This document shows, in pieces, positions 1-7,300 of a DNA stretch of 9,052 nucleotides. The notes under the pieces were generated by a model that saw only the letters and a list, made by a program, of their open reading frames with translations, did no database searches and was not told the DNA's origin. The stretch spans positions 51,155 to 60,206 of the forward strand of contig DHQX01000004.1 of the NCBI GenBank assembly GCA_002411105.1. The letters run 5' to 3'. The number at the start of each line of letters is the position of its first letter. Positions within the stretch are counted from its first letter, which is position 1. The translations under genes were made by a program, and so were the position numbers. The DNA is from Christensenella sp. UBA5327. Its GTDB lineage: Bacteria > Bacillota > Clostridia > Christensenellales > Aristaeellaceae.

Positions 1-2516
1 TTCACCCGCTGGGCCTCGCCGCCTGAGAGCGTGGTGGAGGGCTGCCCCAGCCTCACATAGCCCAGCCCCACCTCATGGAGGGTTTTGAGCTTCTGTTTGA
101 TCTTGGGGTGGTGCTCAAAAAAGGCCAGGGCTTCCTCCACCGTCATGTCCAGCACGTCCGCGATGGTCTTGCCGCGGTACTTGACCTGCAGGGTTTCATG
201 GTTATAGCGCTTGCCTTTGCACGCCTCGCAGGGCACAAAGATATCTGCCAGAAAATGCATTTCAATTTTCAGCAGCCCGTCGCCCTTGCAGGCCTCGCAG
301 CGCCCGCCCTTCACATTGAAAGAAAAGCGCCCGCTGTCATAGCCTCTGGCTTTTGCCTCATTGGTCTGGGCGAAGGTGGCGCGGATCAGGTCAAACAGCC
401 CCGTGTAGGTGGCCGGGTTGCTCCGGGGCGTGCGCCCGATGGGGGACTGGTCGATGTTGATGATCTTGTCCAGCTGCTCAACCCCCTCGATGCTGTCATG
501 GGGGCCGGGATAGGTGGAGGCGCGGTTCAAATCCCGGGCCAGGGCGTTGTAGAGGATCTGGTTCACCAGGCTGCTCTTGCCAGATCCTGACACGCCTGAC
601 ACGCAGCAGAAAACCCCCAGGGGGAAGGCTACGTCGATGTTTTTCAGGTTGTGTGCTTTGGCGCCTTTCACGGTGAGCCATCCATTGGCCTGGCGGCGCT
701 TTTTGGGGATGGGGATATGCTTGCGCCCGGCCAAATAGTCCCCGGTGATGGAGTTTTCGGCTGCCATCAAGTCCTTGACGCTGCCTTGGGCCACCACCTG
801 GCCGCCCATTTCACCTGCACCCGGGCCAATGTCAACCAAATAGTCGGCGGCCCGCAGGGTGTCCTCGTCATGCTCCACCACAATCAGGGTATTGCCAAGA
901 TCCCGCAGGCGCTTGAGGGTGGTCAGAAGGCGGTTGTTGTCCCGCTGGTGCAGGCCGATGGAGGGCTCATCCAGGATGTAGAGCACCCCAACCAGCCCGG
1001 TGCCGATCTGGGTCGCCAGGCGGATACGCTGGGCCTCGCCGCCGGATAAGGTGGCAGCCCCCCGGGAAAGGCTGAGATAATCCAGCCCCACGTCGCACAA
1101 AAAGCGCATGCGCACGCTGATCTCGTTCAGGATCTGCTCGGCGATGCGCCGGTGGGTATCGCCCAGCTTTAGGTTTGCCATAAAGGCGCGGCCATCATTG
1201 AGGGTCATGTCGCTGAGCATGGCCAGGTCCATCCCACCCACCGTCACCGCCAGGGCTTCAGGCTTAAGCCTTTTGCCCTTGCATTTTGGGCAGGGCTCCT
1301 CCCGCATGAACTGCTCATACATGGCCTTGGCGGTATCGCTGGTGGTCTCCTGATAGCGCCTGAGGAGCGTGGGGATGATGCCCTCATAGATGATTTTATA
1401 GGTGCCCTGGCCGTTGATGGAGGTGAAGCGGATGGGGATCTTCACGCCCTTTGAGCCATATAGGAGGATGTCCAGGATTTTTTCTGGCAGCTCCCTGACC
1501 GGCGTATCCATGCTGAAGTGATAGTGCTCGCTCAGCCCCACAAACATCATGTGGGAGGTGCTGCGCTCGTCCCCGCTGCTGTTCCAGCCCATGGCGTTGA
1601 TGGCGCCTTGGTTTAAGGTCTTGGCCATGTCAGGGATCACCATGTCGGGGGTGATATTGCGCACAGTGCCCAGGCCTGAGCATTCGGGGCAGGCACCATA
1701 GGGGGAGTTGAAGGAGAACATCCGGGGGGTGAGCTCCTCAATGTTGATGCCGCATTCGGGGCAGGCGTAGTTCTGAGAGAAGAGCAGCCGCTCGCCATCC
1801 GGCATGATTTTGACCGCCATGAGCCCCCCTGACTCCCGCAGGGCGGTCTCAATGGAGTCATTCAGGCGCTGGGCCATGCCCTCCCGCTTGATGACCCGGT
1901 CAATCACCAGATCAATATCATGCTTCTTTTTCTTGTCAAGCTCCGGCGTGTCATCCAGATCGTACACGGTGCCGTCAATCATGACCCGCACGAAGCCCGC
2001 CTTGGCGGCATCCTCCAGCAGCTTTTTGTGCTCGCCTTTTCTAGCCCTGACGATGGGGGAGAGGATCATCAGCCGGGTGTCATCCGGCATCGCCTGGATG
2101 GCGCCCACCATCTCGTCAATGGTCTGCTGGCGGATCTCCTTGCCGCACTCGGGGCAGTGGGGGATGCCGATGCGGGCGTACAGCAGGCGCAGGTAATCAT
2201 GGATTTCGGTCACCGTGCCCACGGTGGAGCGGGGGTTGTGCCCGGTGGACTTCTGGTCGATGGAGATGGCGGGAGAAAGCCCTTCAATGGCGTCCACATC
2301 CGGCTTTTCCATCTGTCCCAGAAACTGCCGGGCATAGCTGGACAGGCTCTCCACATAACGCCTCTGGCCCTCGGCAAAAATGGTGTCAAAGGCCAAAGAG
2401 GACTTGCCGGAACCGGACAAGCCTGTGAATACGATCAGTTTGCCCCGGGGAAGCGTGAGGCTGATGTTCTTCAGGTTGTGCTCCCTGGCGCCTTTGATAA
2501 TCAATGCATCCTGCAT
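1..2516 (-). CDS. uvrA: UvrABC excinuclease subunit A (3'-truncated by window edge)
   Basis: Damage-recognition ATPase of nucleotide excision repair; as a dimer it scans DNA, loads UvrB at lesions, and is recruited by Mfd at stalled RNA polymerase. The minus-strand frame is open from the ATG at 2514-2516 to the window edge, giving 838 codons against about 940 in the family, so roughly 100 C-terminal residues lie outside. Visible in order: first Walker A (TGLSGSGKSS, residues 31-40); CxxC pairs near C252/C255 and C276/C279 forming the first zinc module; the first ABC signature (LSGGEAQRIR, about residue 490) and Walker B (YILDEPSIGL, about 510); second Walker A (SGSGKSS, about 640); a second CxxC-CxxC zinc module near 725-755; then the second signature LSGGEAQRV, where the window ends. 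The second Walker B is not visible. The start is supported by AGAGGAGT five bases upstream and by the typical family opening (ALIIKGAREHNLKNI). It has its own promoter with a LexA-like box. No uvrB adjoins its 5' side. Confidence 0.97.
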   Translation of the reverse strand, partial: MQDALIIKGAREHNLKNISLTLPRGKLIVFTGLSGSGKSSLAFDTIFAEGQRRYVESLSSYARQFLGQMEKPDVDAIEGLSPAISIDQKSTGHNPRSTVGTVTEIHDYLRLLYARIGIPHCPECGKEIRQQTIDEMVGAIQAMPDDTRLMILSPIVRARKGEHKKLLEDAAKAGFVRVMIDGTVYDLDDTPELDKKKKHDIDLVIDRVIKREGMAQRLNDSIETALRESGGLMAVKIMPDGERLLFSQNYACPECGINIEELTPRMFSFNSPYGACPECSGLGTVRNITPDMVIPDMAKTLNQGAINAMGWNSSGDERSTSHMMFVGLSEHYHFSMDTPVRELPEKILDILLYGSKGVKIPIRFTSINGQGTYKIIYEGIIPTLLRRYQETTSDTAKAMYEQFMREEPCPKCKGKRLKPEALAVTVGGMDLAMLSDMTLNDGRAFMANLKLGDTHRRIAEQILNEISVRMRFLCDVGLDYLSLSRGAATLSGGEAQRIRLATQIGTGLVGVLYILDEPSIGLHQRDNNRLLTTLKRLRDLGNTLIVVEHDEDTLRAADYLVDIGPGAGEMGGQVVAQGSVKDLMAAENSITGDYLAGRKHIPIPKKRRQANGWLTVKGAKAHNLKNIDVAFPLGVFCCVSGVSGSGKSSLVNQILYNALARDLNRASTYPGPHDSIEGVEQLDKIINIDQSPIGRTPRSNPATYTGLFDLIRATFAQTNEAKARGYDSGRFSFNVKGGRCEACKGDGLLKIEMHFLADIFVPCEACKGKRYNHETLQVKYRGKTIADVLDMTVEEALAFFEHHPKIKQKLKTLHEVGLGYVRLGQPSTTLSGGEAQRV

Positions 2517-2521
2517 ACGAA

Positions 2522-2528
2522 CTCCTCT
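2522..2528 (-). promoter_or_regulatory. uvrA ribosome binding site
   Basis: On the minus strand the sequence reads AGAGGAG, five bases before the uvrA ATG. It is a strong Shine-Dalgarno match and fixes the chosen start. Confidence 0.75.
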
Positions 2529-2544
2529 GGGTGTTGCCCGCCGA

Positions 2545-2573
2545 ATAGTAGCACATTTGTTCCCTTAAGACAA
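2545..2573 (-). promoter_or_regulatory. uvrA promoter (sigma-A type)
   Basis: On the minus strand a -35 hexamer TTGTCT (2568-2573, 4 of 6 consensus bases) and a -10 hexamer TACTAT (2545-2550, 4 of 6) are separated by exactly 17 bp. The predicted transcript would start near 2538, giving a short leader of about 20 nt before the uvrA ATG. The spacer is occupied by a LexA-like operator, which supports this being the functional, SOS-controlled promoter. The assignment is by consensus only. Confidence 0.6.
2551..2562 (-). promoter_or_regulatory. LexA (DinR)-like SOS operator in the uvrA promoter
   Basis: The minus strand reads GAACAAATGTGC. The Gram-positive LexA/DinR operator is GAAC-N4-GTTC, with RNRY preferred in the centre. 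Seven of the eight arm bases match, the single deviation being G for T in the right arm, and the central AAAT fits RNRY. The box fills the last 12 bp of the 17-bp spacer and abuts the -10 element, so a bound repressor would block RNA polymerase. uvrA is a known SOS gene in Firmicutes, so operator and target agree. lexA itself is not in the window. Confidence 0.6.
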
Positions 2574-2616
2574 GATGACGGGAGCAGGCAGGTGCGGTGA
2601 TGGCGGCGGTGCGCCC

Positions 2617-2648
2617 GAACCTTTTTCTGCCCAAAGCAAAAAAAGTTC
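2617..2648. repeat. Imperfect dyad (GAAC-T-tract / A-tract-GTTC) upstream of the permease promoter
   Basis: An 11-base left arm, GAACCTTTTTC (2617-2627), and an 11-base right arm, AAAAAAAGTTC (2638-2648), are complementary at 9 of 11 positions around a 10-base centre. The dyad ends 10 bp before the permease -35 box. Two readings are possible. It may be an operator, since the left arm begins within CCGAAC (2615-2620), the core of the Bacillus PurR PurBox. Alternatively the seven-A tract (2638-2644), roughly 50-57 bp before the predicted transcription start, may act as an UP element. Neither can be settled from sequence alone. Confidence 0.4.
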
Positions 2649-2658
2649 ATTCACGCCC

Positions 2659-2687
2659 TTGACAGGGTTTTTCCGCTGTGGTAACCT
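2659..2687 (+). promoter_or_regulatory. Uracil permease promoter (sigma-A type)
   Basis: A perfect -35 hexamer TTGACA (2659-2664) is followed by a 17-bp spacer and TAACCT (2682-2687), a weak -10 with 3 of 6 consensus bases. The predicted start is near 2694, which gives a leader of about 127 nt before the permease ATG. That is long enough for the leader ORF and attenuator described downstream. The A-tract upstream may compensate for the weak -10. Confidence 0.6.
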
Positions 2688-2706
2688 GCGCCAAGTGCTC
2701 AGGAGA

Positions 2707-2720
2707 CTTCCGCAAGGAGG
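2707..2720 (+). promoter_or_regulatory. GNRA hairpin covering the leader-ORF Shine-Dalgarno
   Basis: CTTCC (2707-2711) and GGAGG (2716-2720) can form five base pairs (one G-U) closed by a GCAA tetraloop, a stable GNRA type. The 3' arm is the body of the AAGGAGG Shine-Dalgarno (2714-2720) that lies five bases before the leader ATG at 2726. When folded, the ribosome binding site would be hidden. This could be a real translational switch or simply a consequence of a strong Shine-Dalgarno sitting near a CTTCC. The PyrR-binding consensus (UCCNGNGAGG) does not fit, because the spacing between UCC and GAGG is two bases too long. Confidence 0.4.
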
Positions 2721-2725
2721 ACGAC

Positions 2726-2824
2726 ATGGCCCCGAAAATCAGCCCGCAAGCCACGCCAGAGGCAGCCAAGGGGGCTGTTTTTTTTAAGCCGGAGCGCAAT
2801 CACACAAAAGGAGCGCAGCCATGA
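2726..2824 (+). CDS. 32-residue leader ORF of the uracil permease transcript
   Basis: An ATG-initiated reading frame of 32 codons plus TGA, preceded by a near-perfect Shine-Dalgarno AAGGAGG with a five-base spacer, the best ribosome binding site in the region. It starts about 32 nt into the predicted transcript. Its TGA (2822-2824) overlaps the permease ATG (2821-2823) as ATGA, the classical arrangement for translational coupling. The peptide begins MAPKISPQ and is rich in Ala, Pro and Lys, with two Phe codons encoded by the T-run. No signal peptide, membrane segment or known domain is apparent, so it is more likely a regulatory than a functional peptide. An intrinsic-terminator-like hairpin lies wholly inside the frame, so a ribosome translating the ORF would disrupt it. 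Translation is inferred from the ribosome binding site, spacing and overlap; it could still be coincidental. Confidence 0.55.
   Translation: MAPKISPQATPEAAKGAVFFKPERNHTKGAQP
2760..2785 (+). terminator. Intrinsic terminator / attenuator in the permease leader
   Basis: CAGCC (2763-2767) pairs with GGCTG (2773-2777) around a five-base AAGGG loop, extendable by two G-U pairs and one A-U pair (2760-2762 with 2778-2780). It is followed directly by eight T's (2778-2785). This has the form of a Rho-independent terminator but lies about 70-90 nt into the transcript, before the permease, so it should work as an attenuator. The 3' arm GGGCTG can pair alternatively with CAGCCC at 2740-2745 (six pairs), so competing structures are possible. 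The five-bp core is short, so termination is probably partial. Confidence 0.55.
2806..2813 (+). promoter_or_regulatory. Uracil permease ribosome binding site
   Basis: AAAAGGAG ends seven bases before the permease ATG. It lies inside the last codons of the leader ORF, so ribosomes finishing the leader would pass over it. An 8-base direct repeat, GGAGCGCA, occurs at 2791-2798 and again at 2810-2817, overlapping this site. It duplicates a GGAG motif but the upstream copy has no suitably placed start codon. Confidence 0.7.
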
Positions 2825-4230
2825 CCGATCAGAAAGTGTTAAACAGCTACCTGCCCGATGAACGCCCCTCCCTTGGAAAACTGCTGCTCTACGCCCTGCA
2901 GCAGGTGATCGTCATGTTCCCGGCCACGGTGGCCGTGGCCCTGATCACGGGCTTCCAGGTGTCCACCACCATCTTTGCCTCGGGCCTGGCGACGGTCTGC
3001 TTCATCCTCATCACCGGGCGCAAAATTCCCATGTATTACGGCTCCTCCTTTGCCTACCTGACCGCCATTGCCAGCATGATCGCGGCAGAGGGCACGGCAG
3101 AGCAGCTGGCGGCCTTCAACGCCACCCGGATTCTGCCGCCGGAGCTGATCTCCTCTGCCCAGTTCGGCATCATCTTCTCGGGTCTGGTCTCCATCGTCGC
3201 CGGCCTTCTGGTGCGCTGGGGCGGCAAAGAAAAGGTTGAGAAAATCCTGCCTGCCCAGGTCACCGGGCCTGTGGCCATGATCATCGGCCTCACCCTGGCC
3301 GCCAACGCCATGAAGGATGCGGCCCCCCAGATGCTGGCCGATGGCAGCACCCAGTCCCAGCTGGTGTGGGTCATCTCCCTGGTGACGCTGGTGTCAACGG
3401 TGCTGTACTCCCGCAAGCTCAAGGGCTTCCTGGGCCAGCTGCCACTGCTTCTGGGCGCGGCCACCGGCTGTCTGGCGGCGGTGATCATCTATTTGGTTGA
3501 TGGCGGCAACTTTTTCCGCACCATTCCCCAGGAGGCGCTGGACGCCTCAGCCTGGAAGATGGGGGACGGCGCCATTTTCGCGCTGCCCGCCTTCACCTTG
3601 CCCCGGGTGTCCTGGGCCGCGGTAGCGGCCATCATGCCCATCGCCATCGCCACCATCCCGGAGTCCACGGCCCATATCTATCAGCTGGATATCTACGTCA
3701 ACGACGCCGCACGCAAAAAGGGCAAGCCCCATTACGACATCGCCTCTCTGCTTGACCGCAACCTCATCGGCGACGGCATCTGCGATATGATCTCAGGCGC
3801 TGTTGGCGGGCCTGCGGGCACCAACTACGGGGAAAACATCTCCACCATGGCCATCACTCGGGTCTTCTCGGTGCCGGTGATGTTTGCCGCGGGCATCCTG
3901 GCGATGGTCATCTCCTGCTTCACACCGCTGATCAAGGGCATTTACGGCATCCCCCTGGCGGTCATCGGCGGGCTTGAGATCTACCTCTTTGGCGCCATTG
4001 CGGCCCAGGGCATCGCCATCATGATTGACAAGGGTGTCAGCATGTTTGACTCAAAGAACATCGCGGTGATCGCGGTCATCATGACCTTCGGCCTGGGGGT
4101 CACCTACGGCTTTGGCGGCAACATCGGCTTCTTTGGCCTTAACGTGCCCGCCATTGCCGGTGCCGCCATCCTGGGCATCGTGCTCAACTTCATCCTGAGC
4201 ATCGGGGAGAAGAAGCCAAGCGCAGAGTGA
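2821..4230 (+). CDS. uraA: Uracil permease, NCS2 family (UraA/PyrP type)
   Basis: Inner-membrane nucleobase:proton symporter that imports uracil for salvage. The 469 residues show many hydrophobic segments consistent with the 14-helix NCS2 fold. Family landmarks: LQQVIVMFPAT (26-36), equivalent to the LQH..AMFGAT segment of helix 1; KIPMYYGSSFAYL (68-80), matching the GSSFAF motif of UraA helix 3; PESTAHI (280-286), giving the substrate-binding Glu281 and His285 that correspond to E. coli UraA Glu241 and His245; and GTNYGENISTMAITRVFS (333-350), with Glu338 equivalent to UraA Glu290. The YGEN...AITR block points to uracil rather than xanthine or urate specificity. An oddity is Gln28 in place of the His of the NCS2 QH motif. 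The start is supported by AAAAGGAG seven bases upstream and by the overlap with the leader ORF stop. It appears monocistronic, ending at a strong terminator. Substrate is inferred from family motifs. Confidence 0.9.
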   Translation: MTDQKVLNSYLPDERPSLGKLLLYALQQVIVMFPATVAVALITGFQVSTTIFASGLATVCFILITGRKIPMYYGSSFAYLTAIASMIAAEGTAEQLAAFNATRILPPELISSAQFGIIFSGLVSIVAGLLVRWGGKEKVEKILPAQVTGPVAMIIGLTLAANAMKDAAPQMLADGSTQSQLVWVISLVTLVSTVLYSRKLKGFLGQLPLLLGAATGCLAAVIIYLVDGGNFFRTIPQEALDASAWKMGDGAIFALPAFTLPRVSWAAVAAIMPIAIATIPESTAHIYQLDIYVNDAARKKGKPHYDIASLLDRNLIGDGICDMISGAVGGPAGTNYGENISTMAITRVFSVPVMFAAGILAMVISCFTPLIKGIYGIPLAVIGGLEIYLFGAIAAQGIAIMIDKGVSMFDSKNIAVIAVIMTFGLGVTYGFGGNIGFFGLNVPAIAGAAILGIVLNFILSIGEKKPSAE

Positions 4231-4249
4231 TGCGCTGAAGCACACGTTA

Positions 4250-4291
4250 AAAGCGCCTGAAAATGTCGCCCACGACATTTTCAGGCGCTTT
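4250..4291. terminator. Bidirectional terminator between converging permease and mfd genes
   Basis: A perfect 19-bp inverted repeat (4250-4268 and 4273-4291) with a four-base CCCA loop. On the plus strand it begins 20 bases after the permease stop and ends in TTTA. On the minus strand it lies about 10 bases beyond the mfd stop and ends in TTTT. The stem begins AAAGCGCCTGA, so A-tails and U-tails flank a GC-rich base on both strands. It should end transcription from both sides. Confidence 0.85.
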
Positions 4292-4301
4292 ATTGCGGTG
4301 A

Positions 4302-7300
4302 TCAGCCGGCCTGGTCGCTCTTCTCCTCAGGCATGAGCGCTTCAAGCTGTGTCAGCAGTCTGCGGGATTCATACAGTGCGCCGGTTTCATCCTGGGCCTT
4401 GGTTTTGATGACCAGCGCCGGGCGCTTGCCGGAGGCTATGGACAGGCGCGGGTTGTTGAGGGTGAGGATGGCGTCATACAGGGCTGCCGGATCAACCGAG
4501 AACTCCGGATGCAGGCGCAGGCTGAGGGCGCCACCATAAAAGCGGACATAATCGGCACCCAGCCGGTTTGACAGGGCGCGCAGCCAGGCGATCTCAATGA
4601 GGTTCAAGACCTCCTCGCCCGGCTCGCCAAAGCGGTCGATGAGGTCGTCGATGAGGGCTTCCTGCTCCTCCTGGTTCCTGATGGCTGCGATGCGCTTATA
4701 GATCTCGATGCGCTGGGTCTCGCCGGGCACATAGCTTTCCGGCAAAAAGGCGTTGATATGCAGGTCTACCCGGGTTTCCAGCTGGTTGGCCCGGAAGGAG
4801 GAGAAATCACCCTGGGCCTCCCGGATGGCCTCTTCAATCATTTTACAGTACATGTCATAGCCCACCGCCGCCACCTGGCCGGATTGCTCAGGCCCAAAGA
4901 TGTTGCCTGCGCCCCTGATCTCCAGGTCGCGCATGGCGATGCGGAAGCCCGCGCCAAAGGCGGTGAACTCCTTGATGGCACTCAAGCGCTTTTCGGCGGT
5001 TTCAGACACCAGGCGATCGGGCCTGACGGTAAAGTAGGCATAGGCGCTGCGGCTGCTGCGGCCCACCCGGCCGCGCAGCTGATAGAGCTGGGAGAGGCCG
5101 AAGTGATCGGCGTCATAGACGATTAAAGTGTTGGCATTGGGGATGTCCAGGCCGTTTTCGATGATGGTGCTGGACAGCAGCACGTCATGTTTGCCGCTGT
5201 AGAAATCCATCATCACATCCTCCAGCGCCCGCTCGGGCATCTGGCCGTGGGCCGTGGCAATGCTGGCCTCAGGCACCAGCTGCCGCAGGCGGGAGGCCAT
5301 GCGCGCCATGTCAGCCACCCGGTTATACAGGAAGAACACCTGCCCATCCCGGGCCAGCTCCCGCAGGATGGCATCCCGGATCAGCCCCTCCTGATAGTCC
5401 ACCACATAGGTGTTGACCGGCAGCCGTTCCTCCGGTGGGGTCTCCAGCACGCTCATATCCCTCACCCCCACCATGGACATATGCAGCGTCCGGGGGATGG
5501 GGGTGGCGCTTAAGGTGAGGACATCCACTGTGGCCCGGTAGTTTTTGATGAGCTCCTTGTGCTTTACGCCAAAGCGCTGTTCCTCGTCCACAATCAGGAG
5601 ACCCAGGTCCTTAAACTTCACATCTTTGCTCAAAATCCTGTGGGTGCCCAGCAGAATATCCACCTGGCCCTGCCGGACCGCCTCCAGGGTGCGCTTGTTT
5701 TGCTGAGGGGTTCTGAACCGGCTGACAAAATCCACTCGCACCGGGAACCCGGCAAAGCGGCGGGAAAAGGTGCTCATGTGCTGCTGGGTGAGGATGGTGG
5801 TAGGCGCCAGCAAGGCCACCTGCTTGCCGTTTAACACCGCCCGGAAAGCCGCCCGGAGCGCCACCTCGGTCTTGCCGTAGCCCACATCGCCGCACAGCAG
5901 CCGGTCCATGTTGATGGGCCTGGCCATGTCAGAAAGCACCTCGCCCACCGCCTGGGCCTGGTCGGGGGTCAGCTCATACTCAAACTGATCGGCAAACTGG
6001 CTCTCAAAGGGCTCCAGGGCCTCAAAGGCGTGGCCCGGCTCCGCCTGGCGCATGGCATAGAGCTTCACCAGATCAAAAGCCAGCTTCTGCACACCCTCCC
6101 GGGTTTTTTTCTTTTGCTTTTCCCATTCGCCGCCGCTCAAGCTGTTAAGCACCGGCGCGTCACCGGGGTTGCCCAGGTATTTCTGCACCCGGTCAAATTG
6201 ATCGGTGGGCACATAGAGCTTGTCGCTGCCCCGGTAGTTGATCAGCAGATAATCCCGCCAGACGCCCTCGGACTGCAGCCGGGTGGTGCCCTGATACAGC
6301 CCAATGCCGTGATGCTCGTGCACCACATAGTCGCCCACCGACAGATCGGTGAAGGCGGCGATGCGCTCGCCCGCAGTTTGGCGCTTTTTGGCTTTCTGCT
6401 GGGAGGCGCCAAAAAGCTCGCCCGGGGCCAGCAGCGCCAGTTTGGTGCTTTCAAACAAAAAGCCAGCGGACAGGGGCAGGGGAAGGAGGTGGATGCCGCC
6501 AGGGGTGTCGTCTTCCACCAGATGGAGGCCGTTTTTATGCAGCATGTCCCGGAGGCGCTCCGCCCTGGCCTGGCCGCCTGAAAACAGCGCCACCGTATAC
6601 CCTGCCTGTTGCCAGGCTTTGAGGTCATCCACCAGCGTTTGCGGACGGCTGTGGTAGGGTGGCATGGCCAGCCCCGTAAGGGGCAGGCTTTTTTCGGGCG
6701 TCAAGCCGCCCAGGCCGCGCAGCAGCGCCATCAGGGTGATGACAGTCCGCTTGTGGAGCAGGGCCAGCACCTCGTCCCGCTGCCTGAGCAGGCCGGCCTG
6801 GGCCGCCCCGGCGTTGCCCTGGGCGAAGGCGGCCTTGAAGGCCTCCACATACCCCAGCAGGTTGTCATCCAGGCGCTGCATGGCCCGGTCGGGTGTATCG
6901 ATGAGGATGAGGGCATCCGGCAGCCAGTCAAGCAGGCTGGCGTCCGGATAGACCGCGTGTGCCCACATGGGCATATTGGGAATGGTGCCCTGGCTCAGCA
7001 CATCCTCCGGGTCAGGGGGCATAAAGGGCTGCGGCGGCTGGCCAAAGGGCAGCAGCTCCGGACTGGCTTCCGGCGCCGCGTCCAGGGTGCGCTCCAGCTG
7101 TTGAGCCGCTTTTTCTCGGGCGGGCTCAGGGACCAGATGCTCGGTGGCTGGGATGATGTGCAGCTTTTCAGCCGGTTCCAGGCTGCGCTGGGTGAGGATG
7201 TCAAAGGCCCGGATGCTGTCCACCTGCACATCGAAGAACTCCACCCGCAGGGGGCTGTCCAGGTTGGGAGGGAAGCAGTCCAGGATGTCTCCCCGCAGGG

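Noticed and set aside
75..2600. Several plus-strand open frames opposite uvrA
   Set aside because: They run antisense to a UvrA frame with both zinc modules and ABC motifs intact, and none shows a recognisable protein.
2690..2730. PyrR-binding loop in the permease leader
   Set aside because: UUCCGCAAGGAGG resembles the UCCNGNGAGG consensus, but there are five bases instead of three between UCC and GAGG, and no surrounding long stem was found.
2575..2787. 70-codon plus-strand frame in the intergenic region
   Set aside because: Its start precedes the predicted permease promoter and has no ribosome binding site; the frame at 2726-2824 has a far better Shine-Dalgarno and a stop-start overlap.
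2791..2817. Direct repeat GGAGCGCA (two copies) before the permease
   Set aside because: It is only eight bases, two copies, and explained by two GGAG motifs in a short region; not treated as an operator or mobile-element trace.
3054..3732. Minus-strand open frames opposite the permease
   Set aside because: They are shadows of a well-supported membrane protein gene with no independent start signal or domain.
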